Shown here: positions 1 through 8,310 of the stretch, piece after piece
Layout of the letters: each line of letters opens with the position of its first letter
Position numbering within the stretch: position 1 is the first letter of the stretch
DNA from: Pseudomonadota bacterium
GTDB taxonomy: Bacteria > Pseudomonadota > Gammaproteobacteria > Burkholderiales > Nitrosomonadaceae
Direction of reading: 5' to 3'
Length of the DNA stretch: 64,000 bases
Assembly: GCA_018240285.1 (NCBI GenBank)
Contig: JAFEGA010000001.1
Coordinates: 46,210 to 110,209, forward strand
Notes under the pieces: model-generated
What the model saw: the letters and a program-made list of their open reading frames with translations, nothing else
Told to the model about the DNA's origin: nothing
Database searches by the model: none
Translations under genes and position numbers: made by a program

Positions 1-1
1 G

Positions 2-892
2 TCAATACCAGGCGGTGAGCCATTATTGCATAAGGAAATGCCTCAGATTGTCGCAGGTATCATAAAGCGCAAAAAATATGTTTATCTGTGCACAAACGCG
101 CTGTTGCTGAAGAAGCGTATCGATGATTATACGCCGTCACCCTATTTAACTTTTTCAATCCATCTGGATGGTATGAAGGAACGTCATGATGCATCAGTTT
201 GTCAGGATGGCGTTTTTGACCGTGCGGTTGAGGCGATAAAGCTGGCGTTGGATAAGGGGTTTAGAGTGACAGTCAACTGCACGCTGTTTCAGGGTGAAAC
301 GCCTGAGGATGTCGCTGAATTTCTCGATTATGTCATGGAATTGGGAGTCGAAGCAGCGACAATTGCACCGGGTTTTAGTTACGAGAAAGCACCGAAGCAA
401 GATGTATTCATCAAAAGTCAGGATACAAAAATATTATTCCGCGGCATTTTTGAGTTAGGCAAAAAATTAAAACGAAAATGGAGACTGAATCATTCCGCTT
501 TATATCTAGATTACTTGGCTGGAAATCAGAACTATAAATGCACCCCCTGGGGAAATCCGACACGCAATGTCTTCGGTTGGCAAAAGCCTTGTTATTTACT
601 GTCTGACGAAGGTTATGCGAAAACTTTTAAAGAGCTTCTTGAAGATACGCCATGGGAAAAATACGGTACAGCCAATAATCCGAAGTGTGCGCAATGCATG
701 GCGCATTGCGGATATGAAGCGACTGCAGTGGAGGATACGCTGCAACACCCATGGAAAGCAATGGTGACCTCACTGCGAGGACCCAGAACAACAGGCCCCA
801 TGGTGACTGAGCCTACGCCAAAATGGGCGGCTGAGGAAAACAAAACACCGAAAAAGCTATCTGATATTGCAGTGACGCTGATTGACAAATAG
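2..892 (+). CDS. hpnH: Adenosyl-hopene transferase HpnH (5' end outside window)
   Basis: Radical SAM enzyme that joins a 5'-deoxyadenosyl group to hopene, the first step in building the side chain of extended hopanoids. The reading frame is open from the window edge, so the start and the CxxxCxxC iron-sulfur motif lie upstream. What remains begins with the radical-SAM GGEP motif (S-I-P-G-G-E-P-L) and runs through the barrel into the C-terminal DUF3463-type domain, which keeps a second cysteine set C-x2-C-x3-C at about 686-709. It is followed at 51 bp by hpnB and then hpnM, so it heads or sits within a hopanoid operon. Family assignment is by recognition of the barrel and tail; roughly the first 40-90 residues are missing. 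Confidence 0.88.
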   Translation, partial: SIPGGEPLLHKEMPQIVAGIIKRKKYVYLCTNALLLKKRIDDYTPSPYLTFSIHLDGMKERHDASVCQDGVFDRAVEAIKLALDKGFRVTVNCTLFQGETPEDVAEFLDYVMELGVEAATIAPGFSYEKAPKQDVFIKSQDTKILFRGIFELGKKLKRKWRLNHSALYLDYLAGNQNYKCTPWGNPTRNVFGWQKPCYLLSDEGYAKTFKELLEDTPWEKYGTANNPKCAQCMAHCGYEATAVEDTLQHPWKAMVTSLRGPRTTGPMVTEPTPKWAAEENKTPKKLSDIAVTLIDK

Positions 893-943
893 GCGAATAT
901 CAAACCGGAGTATTGATACAAATTAAGGGATTTACATGAAATA

Positions 944-2074
944 ATGCTGGAATTTGTATTGTATGCATCGGTTTTTGGTGCTGTGTGCTGGGGATCATTG
1001 GTCTTGCTTCCGTGGCGCCCTTGGAGTACGCGAGAAAACATAGAAGCTCCGGTATCATTCGAATCCGGTGCTGATCTGAGCAATATCACCGTATTGATCC
1101 CGGCGCGCAATGAAGGTCCTTATATCGGCCATACGCTGAATGGTGTCAAAGCGCAAGGTACGAATATACGTATCGTTGTAATTGATGATCAATCTAGCGA
1201 CGATACTGCTGAGCAAGCGAGAAGCTGCGGCGCGCGAGTATTATCCGGTACCGCACCGTCTGCTGGTTGGAGCGGAAAACTATGGGCACTGGAGCAGGGG
1301 TTGCAGGAAGTCAGAACACCCTATACATTGTTGCTGGATGCCGATATCGAGCTGACTCCGGGTATTATCTTCGAACTGCAACGCAAAGCGCGCGATGAGG
1401 ATCTGGCGCTGGTATCGTTGATGGCCGAGCCGCCCATGGAGAACTTCATAGAACGTTTACTGATGCCGGCGTTTATATTTTTCTTCAAACTGTTGTACCC
1501 TTTCGGTTTGGCTAATAAACCGGAATCCCGTATTGCAGCAGCGGCGGGCGGCTGTATTCTGGTGGAAACGCAAGCATTGCATACCACCGGTGCTTTTGCC
1601 AATTTGCATAATGCGCTGATAGATGATTGTACATTAGCCGCCTATATCAAGCGCGCGGGTTTCCGTACGTTTATCGGACTCAGTCATGCGGCGCGGAGTC
1701 ATCGCGGTTATCAAACGCTGAAGCCGATTTGGGAAATGGTGGCGCGGACCGCATTTACGCAATTAAAATACTCAGTAGTTTTACTGGCCATTTGCACCTT
1801 GATTATGACGGCCATGTTTTGGGCGGCACCGCTGGCGTTTTTGCTGTCCCCATCCCAGGAAGCTTGCATACTCAGCGCAGTAGCATGGATGGCTATGTTT
1901 CTTACCTATTTGCCAACTTTAATTTATTATCACCGTTCACCGCTCTGGAGTCTGACACTGCCCGTCATTGGCACGCTGTATCTTGCCATGACTTGGACAT
2001 CGGCATTGCGCTATTGGCGTGGTGAACGCGCTCGTTGGAAAGACCGTCATTATGAAAGTAAAGCAAACTATTAA
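944..2074 (+). CDS. hpnB: Hopene-associated glycosyltransferase HpnB
   Basis: Family 2 glycosyltransferase of the type found in hopanoid clusters; its exact sugar transfer is not well established. The protein has an N-terminal membrane segment (residues 4-22), the GT2 nucleotide-sugar fold starting at about residue 48 (LIPARNE), the conserved VIDDQSSDDT stretch at 79-88, a DAD metal-binding motif at 132-134, and a hydrophobic C-terminal part (about 257-345) with two or three membrane helices. Its 376 residues match the family. The ATG at 944 is the first in frame. The 3' end overlaps hpnM by 23 bp, which suggests translational coupling within the hopanoid operon. Confidence 0.85.
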   Translation: MLEFVLYASVFGAVCWGSLVLLPWRPWSTRENIEAPVSFESGADLSNITVLIPARNEGPYIGHTLNGVKAQGTNIRIVVIDDQSSDDTAEQARSCGARVLSGTAPSAGWSGKLWALEQGLQEVRTPYTLLLDADIELTPGIIFELQRKARDEDLALVSLMAEPPMENFIERLLMPAFIFFFKLLYPFGLANKPESRIAAAAGGCILVETQALHTTGAFANLHNALIDDCTLAAYIKRAGFRTFIGLSHAARSHRGYQTLKPIWEMVARTAFTQLKYSVVLLAICTLIMTAMFWAAPLAFLLSPSQEACILSAVAWMAMFLTYLPTLIYYHRSPLWSLTLPVIGTLYLAMTWTSALRYWRGERARWKDRHYESKANY

Positions 2075-2687
2075 TTTGATCGTAGGATGTCTGATTTTGC
2101 TGCTGCTTTTGCCTGTTTCATCGGTATTTTGCGCGCCCGATCAGGGGGCTAAGACACCTGAACAAGTGATCAGTCACTTGCAATCTTCGTTACTGCAAGC
2201 CATGCAGGAAGGTGAAAAATTAGGCTATGAGGGGCGTTACAAATTTCTCGAATCTGTCATTGATCAATCGCATGACATTGATTTGATCATTAAAACCATA
2301 CTCGGTGCAACTTACTGGTCGCAGCTGGATAAAGCGCAACAAGACTTGATTGTAGATACTTTCCGTCAACTGAGTATCGCCACATACGCCGGACGGTTTA
2401 CTCAATATGAAGGGGAGCAATTCAAGATTGTAGAGCAGCGTTCATTGCCGCGCGAGCAAACGCTGGTGCGTAGTCAATTGACGAAGTCTGATGGTGGTGC
2501 GGTCAATTTTGATTATGTGCTGCATCAGACAGATGGTGGCTGGCGGATTGTCAATATCCTATTCGATGGTGTGAGCGATCTTGCCATAAAGCGCGGGGAA
2601 TATCGTGCTGTTATGCAACGAGATGGCTTTCCGGCGTTGATCCAGTTGCTGAAAGAAAAAATAGCGCTGGCGCAGGATAATCAGTAG
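2052..2687 (+). CDS. hpnM: MlaC/HpnM-type hopanoid-associated transport protein
   Basis: Periplasmic phospholipid/hopanoid-binding protein of the MlaC (Ttg2D) family. HpnM homologues are thought to carry lipids between the membranes together with the RND pump HpnN. The ATG at 2052 gives 211 residues beginning with a positively charged start and a long hydrophobic signal sequence (about residues 6-27, ending V-F-C-A). The mature part shows the usual MlaC pattern, with an early helical segment, the YEGRYKFLE region and a DYVL...W-R-I-V-N strand pair. An in-frame start at 2019 exists but would put charged residues before the signal, so 2052 is preferred. It is the third gene of the hopanoid set here and ends facing the leftward rsmB operon. 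Confidence 0.8.
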   Translation: MKVKQTINLIVGCLILLLLLPVSSVFCAPDQGAKTPEQVISHLQSSLLQAMQEGEKLGYEGRYKFLESVIDQSHDIDLIIKTILGATYWSQLDKAQQDLIVDTFRQLSIATYAGRFTQYEGEQFKIVEQRSLPREQTLVRSQLTKSDGGAVNFDYVLHQTDGGWRIVNILFDGVSDLAIKRGEYRAVMQRDGFPALIQLLKEKIALAQDNQ

Positions 2688-2743
2688 CAAGGCTTTTTTC
2701 TTACCGGTTGAAGAGAAAAAAGAAAGATAGGGCTTATAACTCC

Positions 2744-4015
2744 TTATTCCACTTTTGCTGTATCAATGCGAGTCAAGGCAGCTGCAAAGAAACCGTCTGT
2801 TTGATGCAATTGCGGCGATAGCTGCAAAAACTCTCCAGTATTCAAAGTTATTTTCTGCTGCGCAAACAGTTCTGAGCAATTCAACAAGGTAAATTGCGGG
2901 TGCGCAGCCAAAAAATCTCTAACAATGGTTTGGTTTTCTTCCGGCAGTAAACTACATGTCGCATAGACTAGCCGTCCGCCGGGTTTCAGCAGACCGGCGG
3001 CAGCGGACAGGATGGCGGCCTGTTTTGCTTTCAATTCCTCTATGCTCTGTGGTGATTGGCGCCACTTCAAATCGGGGTTGCGCCGCAGAGTACCGAGACC
3101 ACTGCAAGGCGCGTCCACCAAGACACGATCTATTTTTCCGGTTAATCTTCTGACTTTGGTGTCATTCTCGTTGGCGATACGTTGCGCGTGCAGATTCGAT
3201 AAACCGGAGCGTTTGAACCGGGGTTTCAGATTACTTAATCTTTTTTCTGAAACATCAAAAGCATAAAGACGACCTTTGGAATGCATCAAAGCGCCCAGCA
3301 ATAATGACTTACCGCCAGCGCCGGCACAAAAATCGACAACCATTTCGCCGCGTTTCGGCGCCAGTAGGTAGCCGAGTAACTGGCTGCCTTCATCTTGCAC
3401 TTCTATTTTTCCCGATAAAAATAGCGCATGGCGATTGATGGCCGGTTTCTCGCTCAGGCGGATACCGCACGGAGAATAGGGCGTTGCTTGTGCCGCGATA
3501 CCTTCTTGCTGGAATATTTCGAGTACTTCATCCCGTTTGGCGAGAATAGTATTAACCCGTAGATCCAGTGGTGCAGGCTGCTGTAAGGAAAGCCCCAGTT
3601 CGAGAATATCCTGATCCGGCATGCACGATTGCAATTTTTCCACCAGCCATGCGGGAAATTCGGCACGGATGGCCAATGGCAATGCATCCGGTTTGCTGGC
3701 CTTAATTTCCGCCAGCCATTTGACTTCCTTTTCACTGATCAGCGGTGTTAGTTCACGCAGATTCATGCCTTGAAATTTGACCAGAAAAGCGAGTAGTAAA
3801 GCGCGCGGTGTTACCTGTTTTGCTAAGCTTTCAAGAAAAAAGCGGTGGCGTAAAATGCCAAAAACGGTTTCGGCGATGAATGCGCGATCTTGCGCACCCA
3901 ACATGTGATTGTCTTGGAAGAAACGCCGCAAGATGGCATCGGCGGGATATTCCAATGGCAGCACGGCACGCATGGCGGCAACGGCTGCATCCAATTGAGG
4001 GTGTGTTAAATGCAT
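2744..4015 (-). CDS. rsmB: 16S rRNA m5C methyltransferase, RsmB/NOP family
   Basis: SAM-dependent RNA cytosine-5 methyltransferase. RsmB proteins modify C967 of 16S rRNA. The 423-residue protein has an N-terminal helical NusB/RsmB-like region (about 1-140), then the Rossmann methyltransferase domain with the SAM-binding FCAGAGGK motif, and both expected cysteines: the DAPCSG motif and the ATCS motif used for release and catalysis. It is the last gene of a leftward operon after purM, purN and a DUF3108 gene, starting 60 bp beyond the DUF3108 stop. This order is common in Betaproteobacteria. The N-terminal part is not a perfect NusB match by eye, so the exact target cytosine is inferred. Confidence 0.82.
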   Translation of the reverse strand: MHLTHPQLDAAVAAMRAVLPLEYPADAILRRFFQDNHMLGAQDRAFIAETVFGILRHRFFLESLAKQVTPRALLLAFLVKFQGMNLRELTPLISEKEVKWLAEIKASKPDALPLAIRAEFPAWLVEKLQSCMPDQDILELGLSLQQPAPLDLRVNTILAKRDEVLEIFQQEGIAAQATPYSPCGIRLSEKPAINRHALFLSGKIEVQDEGSQLLGYLLAPKRGEMVVDFCAGAGGKSLLLGALMHSKGRLYAFDVSEKRLSNLKPRFKRSGLSNLHAQRIANENDTKVRRLTGKIDRVLVDAPCSGLGTLRRNPDLKWRQSPQSIEELKAKQAAILSAAAGLLKPGGRLVYATCSLLPEENQTIVRDFLAAHPQFTLLNCSELFAQQKITLNTGEFLQLSPQLHQTDGFFAAALTRIDTAKVE

Positions 4016-4075
4016 TGAATTCCGGTGTGTCAGTGACGGGATTAATTAAGAGCGTTCTGGATTATTCAGTGCTTC

Positions 4076-4792
4076 CTAATGTTCTTTTTTATAGCTGATA
4101 TTGACTTCGGCTACCATTTTGTCGATTTCGCGGCCATTATCCTCTACCGAGACGATGCGCACGGGCAGCATGTGATTGTTCAATGCCAGCCATAATTTTC
4201 TTTTGAGCTTGGAATGCTTTTCTTCCTGCCGGGTTAATACCACGGTTTCCATCTTTCCGATCGGTGTATCGAGCATTTCTTTTGTGATGGTGTAGCGCGA
4301 TAACTGTAAGGTGTCACCATTAGCGATGTAGCAATCTACATGGTGTTTGGGGAGGCTGGTGAACATAAAATTGTACGACATGCTGAGACGATCCAAAGTG
4401 TCATCCGGCATTACTTCCTTTGCGTGGTGTCCTTGATGATGAAGCGTAATGACATGATTCTTCCAGTCGAATTCGGCTACACTGGGTTTTTTCTGGCCGC
4501 GTTTTTCATAGGCGCGTACCGGCCGTAACCCCTTCTGAGTAATGAATCCTTCGCTGTGGCGTATGATGCTGTTAGGCTCGATGAGTTTGTACATACCGGT
4601 GGCTTGTGCTTTGCTATTGATCGAATAATGCGCTTTGTCCTCAATATGCTTGATCTCCATAACTTCATCGATCTCGCCTTCGCCGATATCGGTTGTCACG
4701 GCATACTTGATTTCGATGCGCGATGGCAGGTCCGTGGCCATCGCCAAGGTGCTGCACAGCCATAACAGGAGAAAGAGCGGTGTAAATTTCAT
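4076..4792 (-). CDS. DUF3108 domain protein, exported
   Basis: Predicted periplasmic protein of 238 residues and unknown biochemical role. It starts with a clear signal peptide (MKFTPLFLLLWLCSTLAMA) and continues as a beta-rich DUF3108 domain with regularly alternating polar and hydrophobic strands. The stop of purN and its ATG overlap by 4 bases, so it is translationally coupled to purN. The same neighbourhood (purN, DUF3108, rsmB) is conserved in many betaproteobacteria, yet nothing in the sequence ties it to purine synthesis. Envelope maintenance is a reasonable guess from the signal peptide only. Confidence 0.72.
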   Translation of the reverse strand: MKFTPLFLLLWLCSTLAMATDLPSRIEIKYAVTTDIGEGEIDEVMEIKHIEDKAHYSINSKAQATGMYKLIEPNSIIRHSEGFITQKGLRPVRAYEKRGQKKPSVAEFDWKNHVITLHHQGHHAKEVMPDDTLDRLSMSYNFMFTSLPKHHVDCYIANGDTLQLSRYTITKEMLDTPIGKMETVVLTRQEEKHSKLKRKLWLALNNHMLPVRIVSVEDNGREIDKMVAEVNISYKKEH

Positions 4793-5427
4793 TCGGTCAA
4801 TCCTGGCGAATAGAGCGCAGCGCCGTTGACGCTGGTGCCGGTCACTTCAATCTGATTTCCGTTCAACCGGATCCGGTCTTCCATGAACCAGCGCACAGCT
4901 TGCGGGTAGATGCGATGTTCCTGATCTAAAACCCGGGCAGCCAGCGTTTCCTCGGTATCATCGGGCGCCACCGGGATGGCGGCTTGTATGACAATCGGAC
5001 CATGATCCAGTTGAGCGGTGACAAAATGAACCGTGCAACCGTGAATCTTGATACCCTCCTGCAGTGCCCGCGCATGTGTTCCCAATCCAGGGAATGCAGG
5101 CAATAAGGATGGGTGAATATTCATTAACCGGTCTTGATAACGTTGTACGAAGCGATCGCTTAGTATACGCATGAAGCCTGCCAGTGCAATCAGTTTTGGC
5201 TGGCAAGCATCGATTTTTTCCGCTAATGCCGTATCGAAACTTTGCCGGTCCGGAAATGCGCGATGGTCGAGAACGATAGTTTCAATGCCGTGTTGCCGTG
5301 CAATCTCCAGTCCCGATGCATGGGCATTGTTGCTGATGACGGCGATACGATCCAGCGGCAATTTTGCTTCCAGCAATGCCTGCATATTGCTGCCGCGGCC
5401 GGAAATCAGAATGACCAGAGATTTCAT
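4789..5427 (-). CDS. purN: Phosphoribosylglycinamide formyltransferase PurN
   Basis: Third step of purine synthesis: transfers a formyl group from 10-formyltetrahydrofolate to GAR. The protein has the N-terminal phosphate-binding ISGRGSNMQAL segment (residues 8-18), the LAGFMRIL segment, the catalytic N-x-H-P-S-L-L-P motif (about 104-111), and the conserved downstream aspartate in QLDHGPIV. Its 212 residues are the usual length. It follows purM by 24 bp and overlaps the DUF3108 gene by 4 bases, forming a leftward operon purM-purN-DUF3108-rsmB. Confidence 0.95.
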   Translation of the reverse strand: MKSLVILISGRGSNMQALLEAKLPLDRIAVISNNAHASGLEIARQHGIETIVLDHRAFPDRQSFDTALAEKIDACQPKLIALAGFMRILSDRFVQRYQDRLMNIHPSLLPAFPGLGTHARALQEGIKIHGCTVHFVTAQLDHGPIVIQAAIPVAPDDTEETLAARVLDQEHRIYPQAVRWFMEDRIRLNGNQIEVTGTSVNGAALYSPGLTE

Positions 5428-5451
5428 GAGCTATTGCTGGGAAATCGTGGT

Positions 5452-6513
5452 TTAAACCAGAACCGTCGCAGCTTGGCCAGCTGCACGCGATTTGATTTCA
5501 CCGATCCGCCAGGCAGTTTCTCCCGCCGCGTGCAAGCTGTGCAGCGCATTTTCCGCGTGCTCGGGTGCGACGACGACAGCCATGCCGATGCCGCAATTAA
5601 ACACGCGTGCCATTTCATGATCGGCGACATTGCCTTGCTGTTGCAACCAGCGGAACAATGGCGGCATTTCCCATGCCTCGCGGTATAAAACCGCAGTAAG
5701 TTGATCGGGCAAAATACGCGGTACATTTTCCACCAGGCCACCGCCGGTGATGTGCGCCAGACCCTTGACCGGCAGTTGATTGATCAATGCCAGCAATGGT
5801 TTGACGTAAATGCGTGTCGGTGCCATGACGGCATCGGCGAGCGATTGACCGTGAAAATCGGCGGATAGATCCACGCGATTATTTTCAATGATCTTGCGGA
5901 TCAGTGAGTAACCGTTGGAATGCGCGCCGCTGGATGCAATTCCCAACACGATATCACCCGCTTGTATCGTGGCACCGCTGATAATCCGTTCTTTCTCGAC
6001 CACACCCACGGCAAATCCGGCCAGATCGTATTCGCCGTGCGGATACATGCCCGGCATTTCCGCCGTTTCCCCGCCGATCAACGCGCAACCGGCTTGTTCG
6101 CAACCGCGCGCGATGCCGCCGACTACCTGAGTAGCCGTCTCCACATGCAATTTGCCACAAGCGAAATAATCCAGGAAAAATAAAGGCTCCGCGCCTTGCA
6201 CCAGAATATCGTTGACACTCATCGCCACCAGATCGATGCCGATGGTGTCATGGCGGTTGAGCTGGAAAGCCAGCTTCAACTTGGTGCCCACGCCATCGGT
6301 GCCGGACACCAGCACCGGGTTTTGGTATTTCTTGGAGATTTCAAATAAAGCGCCAAAGCCGCCGATTCCGGTGAGCACCTCAGGCCGCAGCGTGCGTTTG
6401 GCCAGCGGCTTGATATTGTCGACCAGCCGGTCGCCTGCGTCGATGTCGACCCCGGCGTCCCGGTAGGATAGTGGTGTTGTTGTGTCTGGATGATCAGATT
6501 GAGATGAAGTCAA
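5452..6513 (-). CDS. purM: Phosphoribosylformylglycinamidine cyclo-ligase PurM
   Basis: AIR synthetase, the fifth step of purine synthesis, closing the imidazole ring with ATP. The protein shows the family start [13 protein letters not shown], the glycine-rich [10 protein letters not shown] segment, the [12 protein letters not shown] motif, the [11 protein letters not shown] motif and the [10 protein letters not shown] motif. No ATG lies at a sensible distance: a TTG at 6513 gives 353 residues, matching the family, and is preferred. The frame continues upstream to about 6612, but that extension has no family resemblance. It is the first gene of the leftward purine operon. The start remains the least certain part of the call. 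Confidence 0.92.
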   Translation of the reverse strand: MTSSQSDHPDTTTPLSYRDAGVDIDAGDRLVDNIKPLAKRTLRPEVLTGIGGFGALFEISKKYQNPVLVSGTDGVGTKLKLAFQLNRHDTIGIDLVAMSVNDILVQGAEPLFFLDYFACGKLHVETATQVVGGIARGCEQAGCALIGGETAEMPGMYPHGEYDLAGFAVGVVEKERIISGATIQAGDIVLGIASSGAHSNGYSLIRKIIENNRVDLSADFHGQSLADAVMAPTRIYVKPLLALINQLPVKGLAHITGGGLVENVPRILPDQLTAVLYREAWEMPPLFRWLQQQGNVADHEMARVFNCGIGMAVVVAPEHAENALHSLHAAGETAWRIGEIKSRAAGQAATVLV

Positions 6514-6771
6514 GTTGGATTCTCTTGCGGTTAAAAATGAATGCAGCTCACAAAGCGTGATTTTACCGCAAATGAACGAAGCACATGGTGCGCGCCGATA
6601 AAAATCTCCCATTCGATGATGGCGTGCTTAGGATTTGTTTTGATCGGCACGGCGTTTTGTTACTCGGCCGATTTCACTTATACTCGAAAGGCAGTTGAAG
6701 TAAAAGAAGTTCATTCAGTATGCAGTTCTGTAACGATCCATTGATCAACGTACTTGTATGGGAGAATGAAG

Positions 6772-7626
6772 ATGAAAACAATTCATGGCCGTGGCCTTGG
6801 CTGGCATAGAGATTTGCCCGATATGCGAGACCACACACTGGAAACGGAAGCGGTTGCAAAAGTGCTGGCAAAGTCGCCAGTCTTAAAGAAAGCAGCAAAG
6901 TCTTTACCCGCGTCGGTTGATTTGCGCAAATACTGCTCGCCGATCGAAGATCAGGGGCAGCTTGGTTCATGCACCGCGAATGCGGGCGTAGGCATGGTCG
7001 AATACTTTGAACGCCGCGCTTTTGGCAAACATGTCGACGCTTCGCGGTTATTTTTGTACAAAGTCACCCGGCAACTGCTGGGTTTCACCGGTGATGACGG
7101 CGCTTATCTGCGGGACACCATGAAAGCGCTGGTGTTGTTCGGCGTGCCCCCAGAAAAATACTGGCCTTACGATATCGCCCGCTTCAACGATGATCCCTCC
7201 AGTTTTTGCTTTTCATATGCGCAAAGTTATCAGGCAATCAAGTATTACCGCCTTGATCCACCCAATACCTCGACAGCAACCGTGCTGAAAAATGTAAAAA
7301 CAAGCCTGGCAGGAAATCTTCCCGCGATGTTCGGTTTTTCGGTTTACAGTTCGATGCCGCCCGGTGGCGATGGCAAGGGTGAGATTCCCTATCCGGGCAG
7401 TGGCGATACCCTGGAAGGCGGCCATGCCGTGCTCGCGGTCGGCTATGACGATCAAAAGAAAATCGGTTCCACCAAGGGCGCGCTGCTGATCCGCAACTCG
7501 TGGGGAACGGGCTGGGGTGATCATGGCTACGGATGGCTGCCGTATGCGTATATTGAAAACGGCTTGGCGGATGATTTCTGGTCGCTGGTGAAAGCGGAGT
7601 TTGTCGATAGCGATTTGTTTAAATAG
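6772..7626 (+). CDS. Papain-like (C1 family) cysteine peptidase
   Basis: Cysteine peptidase of 284 residues with the complete catalytic set: the oxyanion glutamine and nucleophile in DQGQLGSCTANA, the histidine in GGHAVLAVGYDD, and the asparagine in RNSWGTGWGDHGYGW. The region ahead of the domain (HRDLPDMRDHT) is the short conserved leader of bacterial C1 relatives rather than a long inhibitory propeptide. No signal peptide is visible, so it may act in the cytoplasm or be exported by another route. The ATG at 6772 has a GGAG ribosome site 7 bases ahead, which decides against the upstream TTG (6754) and ATG (6766). It stands alone, followed by a strong terminator. Substrate unknown. Confidence 0.85.
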   Translation: MKTIHGRGLGWHRDLPDMRDHTLETEAVAKVLAKSPVLKKAAKSLPASVDLRKYCSPIEDQGQLGSCTANAGVGMVEYFERRAFGKHVDASRLFLYKVTRQLLGFTGDDGAYLRDTMKALVLFGVPPEKYWPYDIARFNDDPSSFCFSYAQSYQAIKYYRLDPPNTSTATVLKNVKTSLAGNLPAMFGFSVYSSMPPGGDGKGEIPYPGSGDTLEGGHAVLAVGYDDQKKIGSTKGALLIRNSWGTGWGDHGYGWLPYAYIENGLADDFWSLVKAEFVDSDLFK

Positions 7627-7710
7627 TACTGTGCCAAACGGCTTCGGTCTGAGTTCTCAGCGTGCAGCCGCTAGCTCTGAGCAGGACCGCACGCCGGTTG
7701 GCTTGCGATT

Positions 7711-7735
7711 CCCCGTGGTTTCGCCACGGGGTTTT
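7711..7735 (+). terminator. Rho-independent terminator after the C1 peptidase
   Basis: An 8-bp perfect stem CCCCGTGG / CCACGGGG (7711-7718 and 7724-7731) with a 5-base loop is followed by TTTTCATTT. It lies about 85 bp past the peptidase stop and directly abuts the 3' end of the leftward membrane-protein gene. The other strand has only a weak U-run, so termination is best supported rightward. Confidence 0.75.
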
Positions 7736-7995
7736 CATTTCATGGTACTCACCAATACGATATGGACGATGAACATCAGTACGCCGAGTAGTAGCCAATT
7801 GATTCCAGCTTTTTTCGCCGCAGGATCATCTTTTCTAAAATAGGTAAAACCCATGGCAACACCGATCACCGGGAAAAGTATAGTGCCGATGATTACTGCT
7901 AGATTGACTCCTGCCGAAACTGCCGGTTTTGAAACTGCCGGTTTTTCATGTGTGGAAGGGACTTCGTTTTCTTTCTCGCTCATTGTTTTGATCAT
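7735..7995 (-). CDS. Small two-helix membrane protein, unknown function
   Basis: Protein of 86 residues (or 82 from an internal ATG at 7983). A polar, Lys/Pro-rich N-terminus with the repeated KPAVS element is followed by two hydrophobic helices (about residues 30-52 and 65-83) separated by a charged turn (FRKDDPAAKK). I recognise no family. Its ATG at 7995 overlaps by four bases the stop of a possible 38-codon ORF (7992-8108), which hints at coupled translation. It runs convergently with the C1 peptidase, and the terminator at 7711-7735 separates them. The regular hydrophobic pattern argues for a real gene. Confidence 0.55.
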   Translation of the reverse strand: MIKTMSEKENEVPSTHEKPAVSKPAVSAGVNLAVIIGTILFPVIGVAMGFTYFRKDDPAAKKAGINWLLLGVLMFIVHIVLVSTMK

Positions 7996-8108
7996 TTCAA
8001 AAAAATAAAACGGCCAATGTAACCGAAACCGGCCACAAAACCTAGAAAATCTTCCGAGGCTTGTTCAATTTCCCTTACGGCAAAGTTTTGCTCCAATAAC
8101 GGTGTCAC
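7992..8108 (-). CDS. Possible 38-residue ORF coupled to the small membrane protein
   Basis: From a GTG at 8108 a frame of 38 residues reads MTPLLEQNFAVREIEQ followed by a hydrophobic aromatic tail (FLGFVAGFGYIGRFIFLK). Its TGA overlaps the ATG of the next gene at 7995 as ATGA, the arrangement typical of coupled genes in this genome. No good ribosome site is visible and I recognise no family. It could instead be the decayed start of a longer fused gene. This is a tentative call. Confidence 0.3.
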   Translation of the reverse strand: MTPLLEQNFAVREIEQASEDFLGFVAGFGYIGRFIFLK

Positions 8109-8310
8109 CCCGACGCATCATGACAATGATAAATAACACATTGATGGTATATTTTTAGCAGCAAAAAAAAGTGGTGGAGTGGTATGATCTGCGCTTATTT
8201 TATTTACAGTGATATCAACGCTGAGTGATGCCGGTTTTTTTCTTTCCGGGAACCCGTAAATTCCAATCTCCAGCCTTGCTGGTGATGTATTTCTAACGCA
8301 GAGGCCGTTC
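7996..8310. other. Intergenic stretch before the aminotransferase
   Basis: About 315 bp between the leftward small membrane protein and the rightward aminotransferase. The left third may encode the 38-residue ORF described separately. The right part is AT-rich with an A8 run near 8163 and a TATGAT hexamer at 8183-8188 that could be a -10 box, but no convincing -35 partner. No riboswitch-like structure or RNA gene was seen. Confidence 0.4.
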
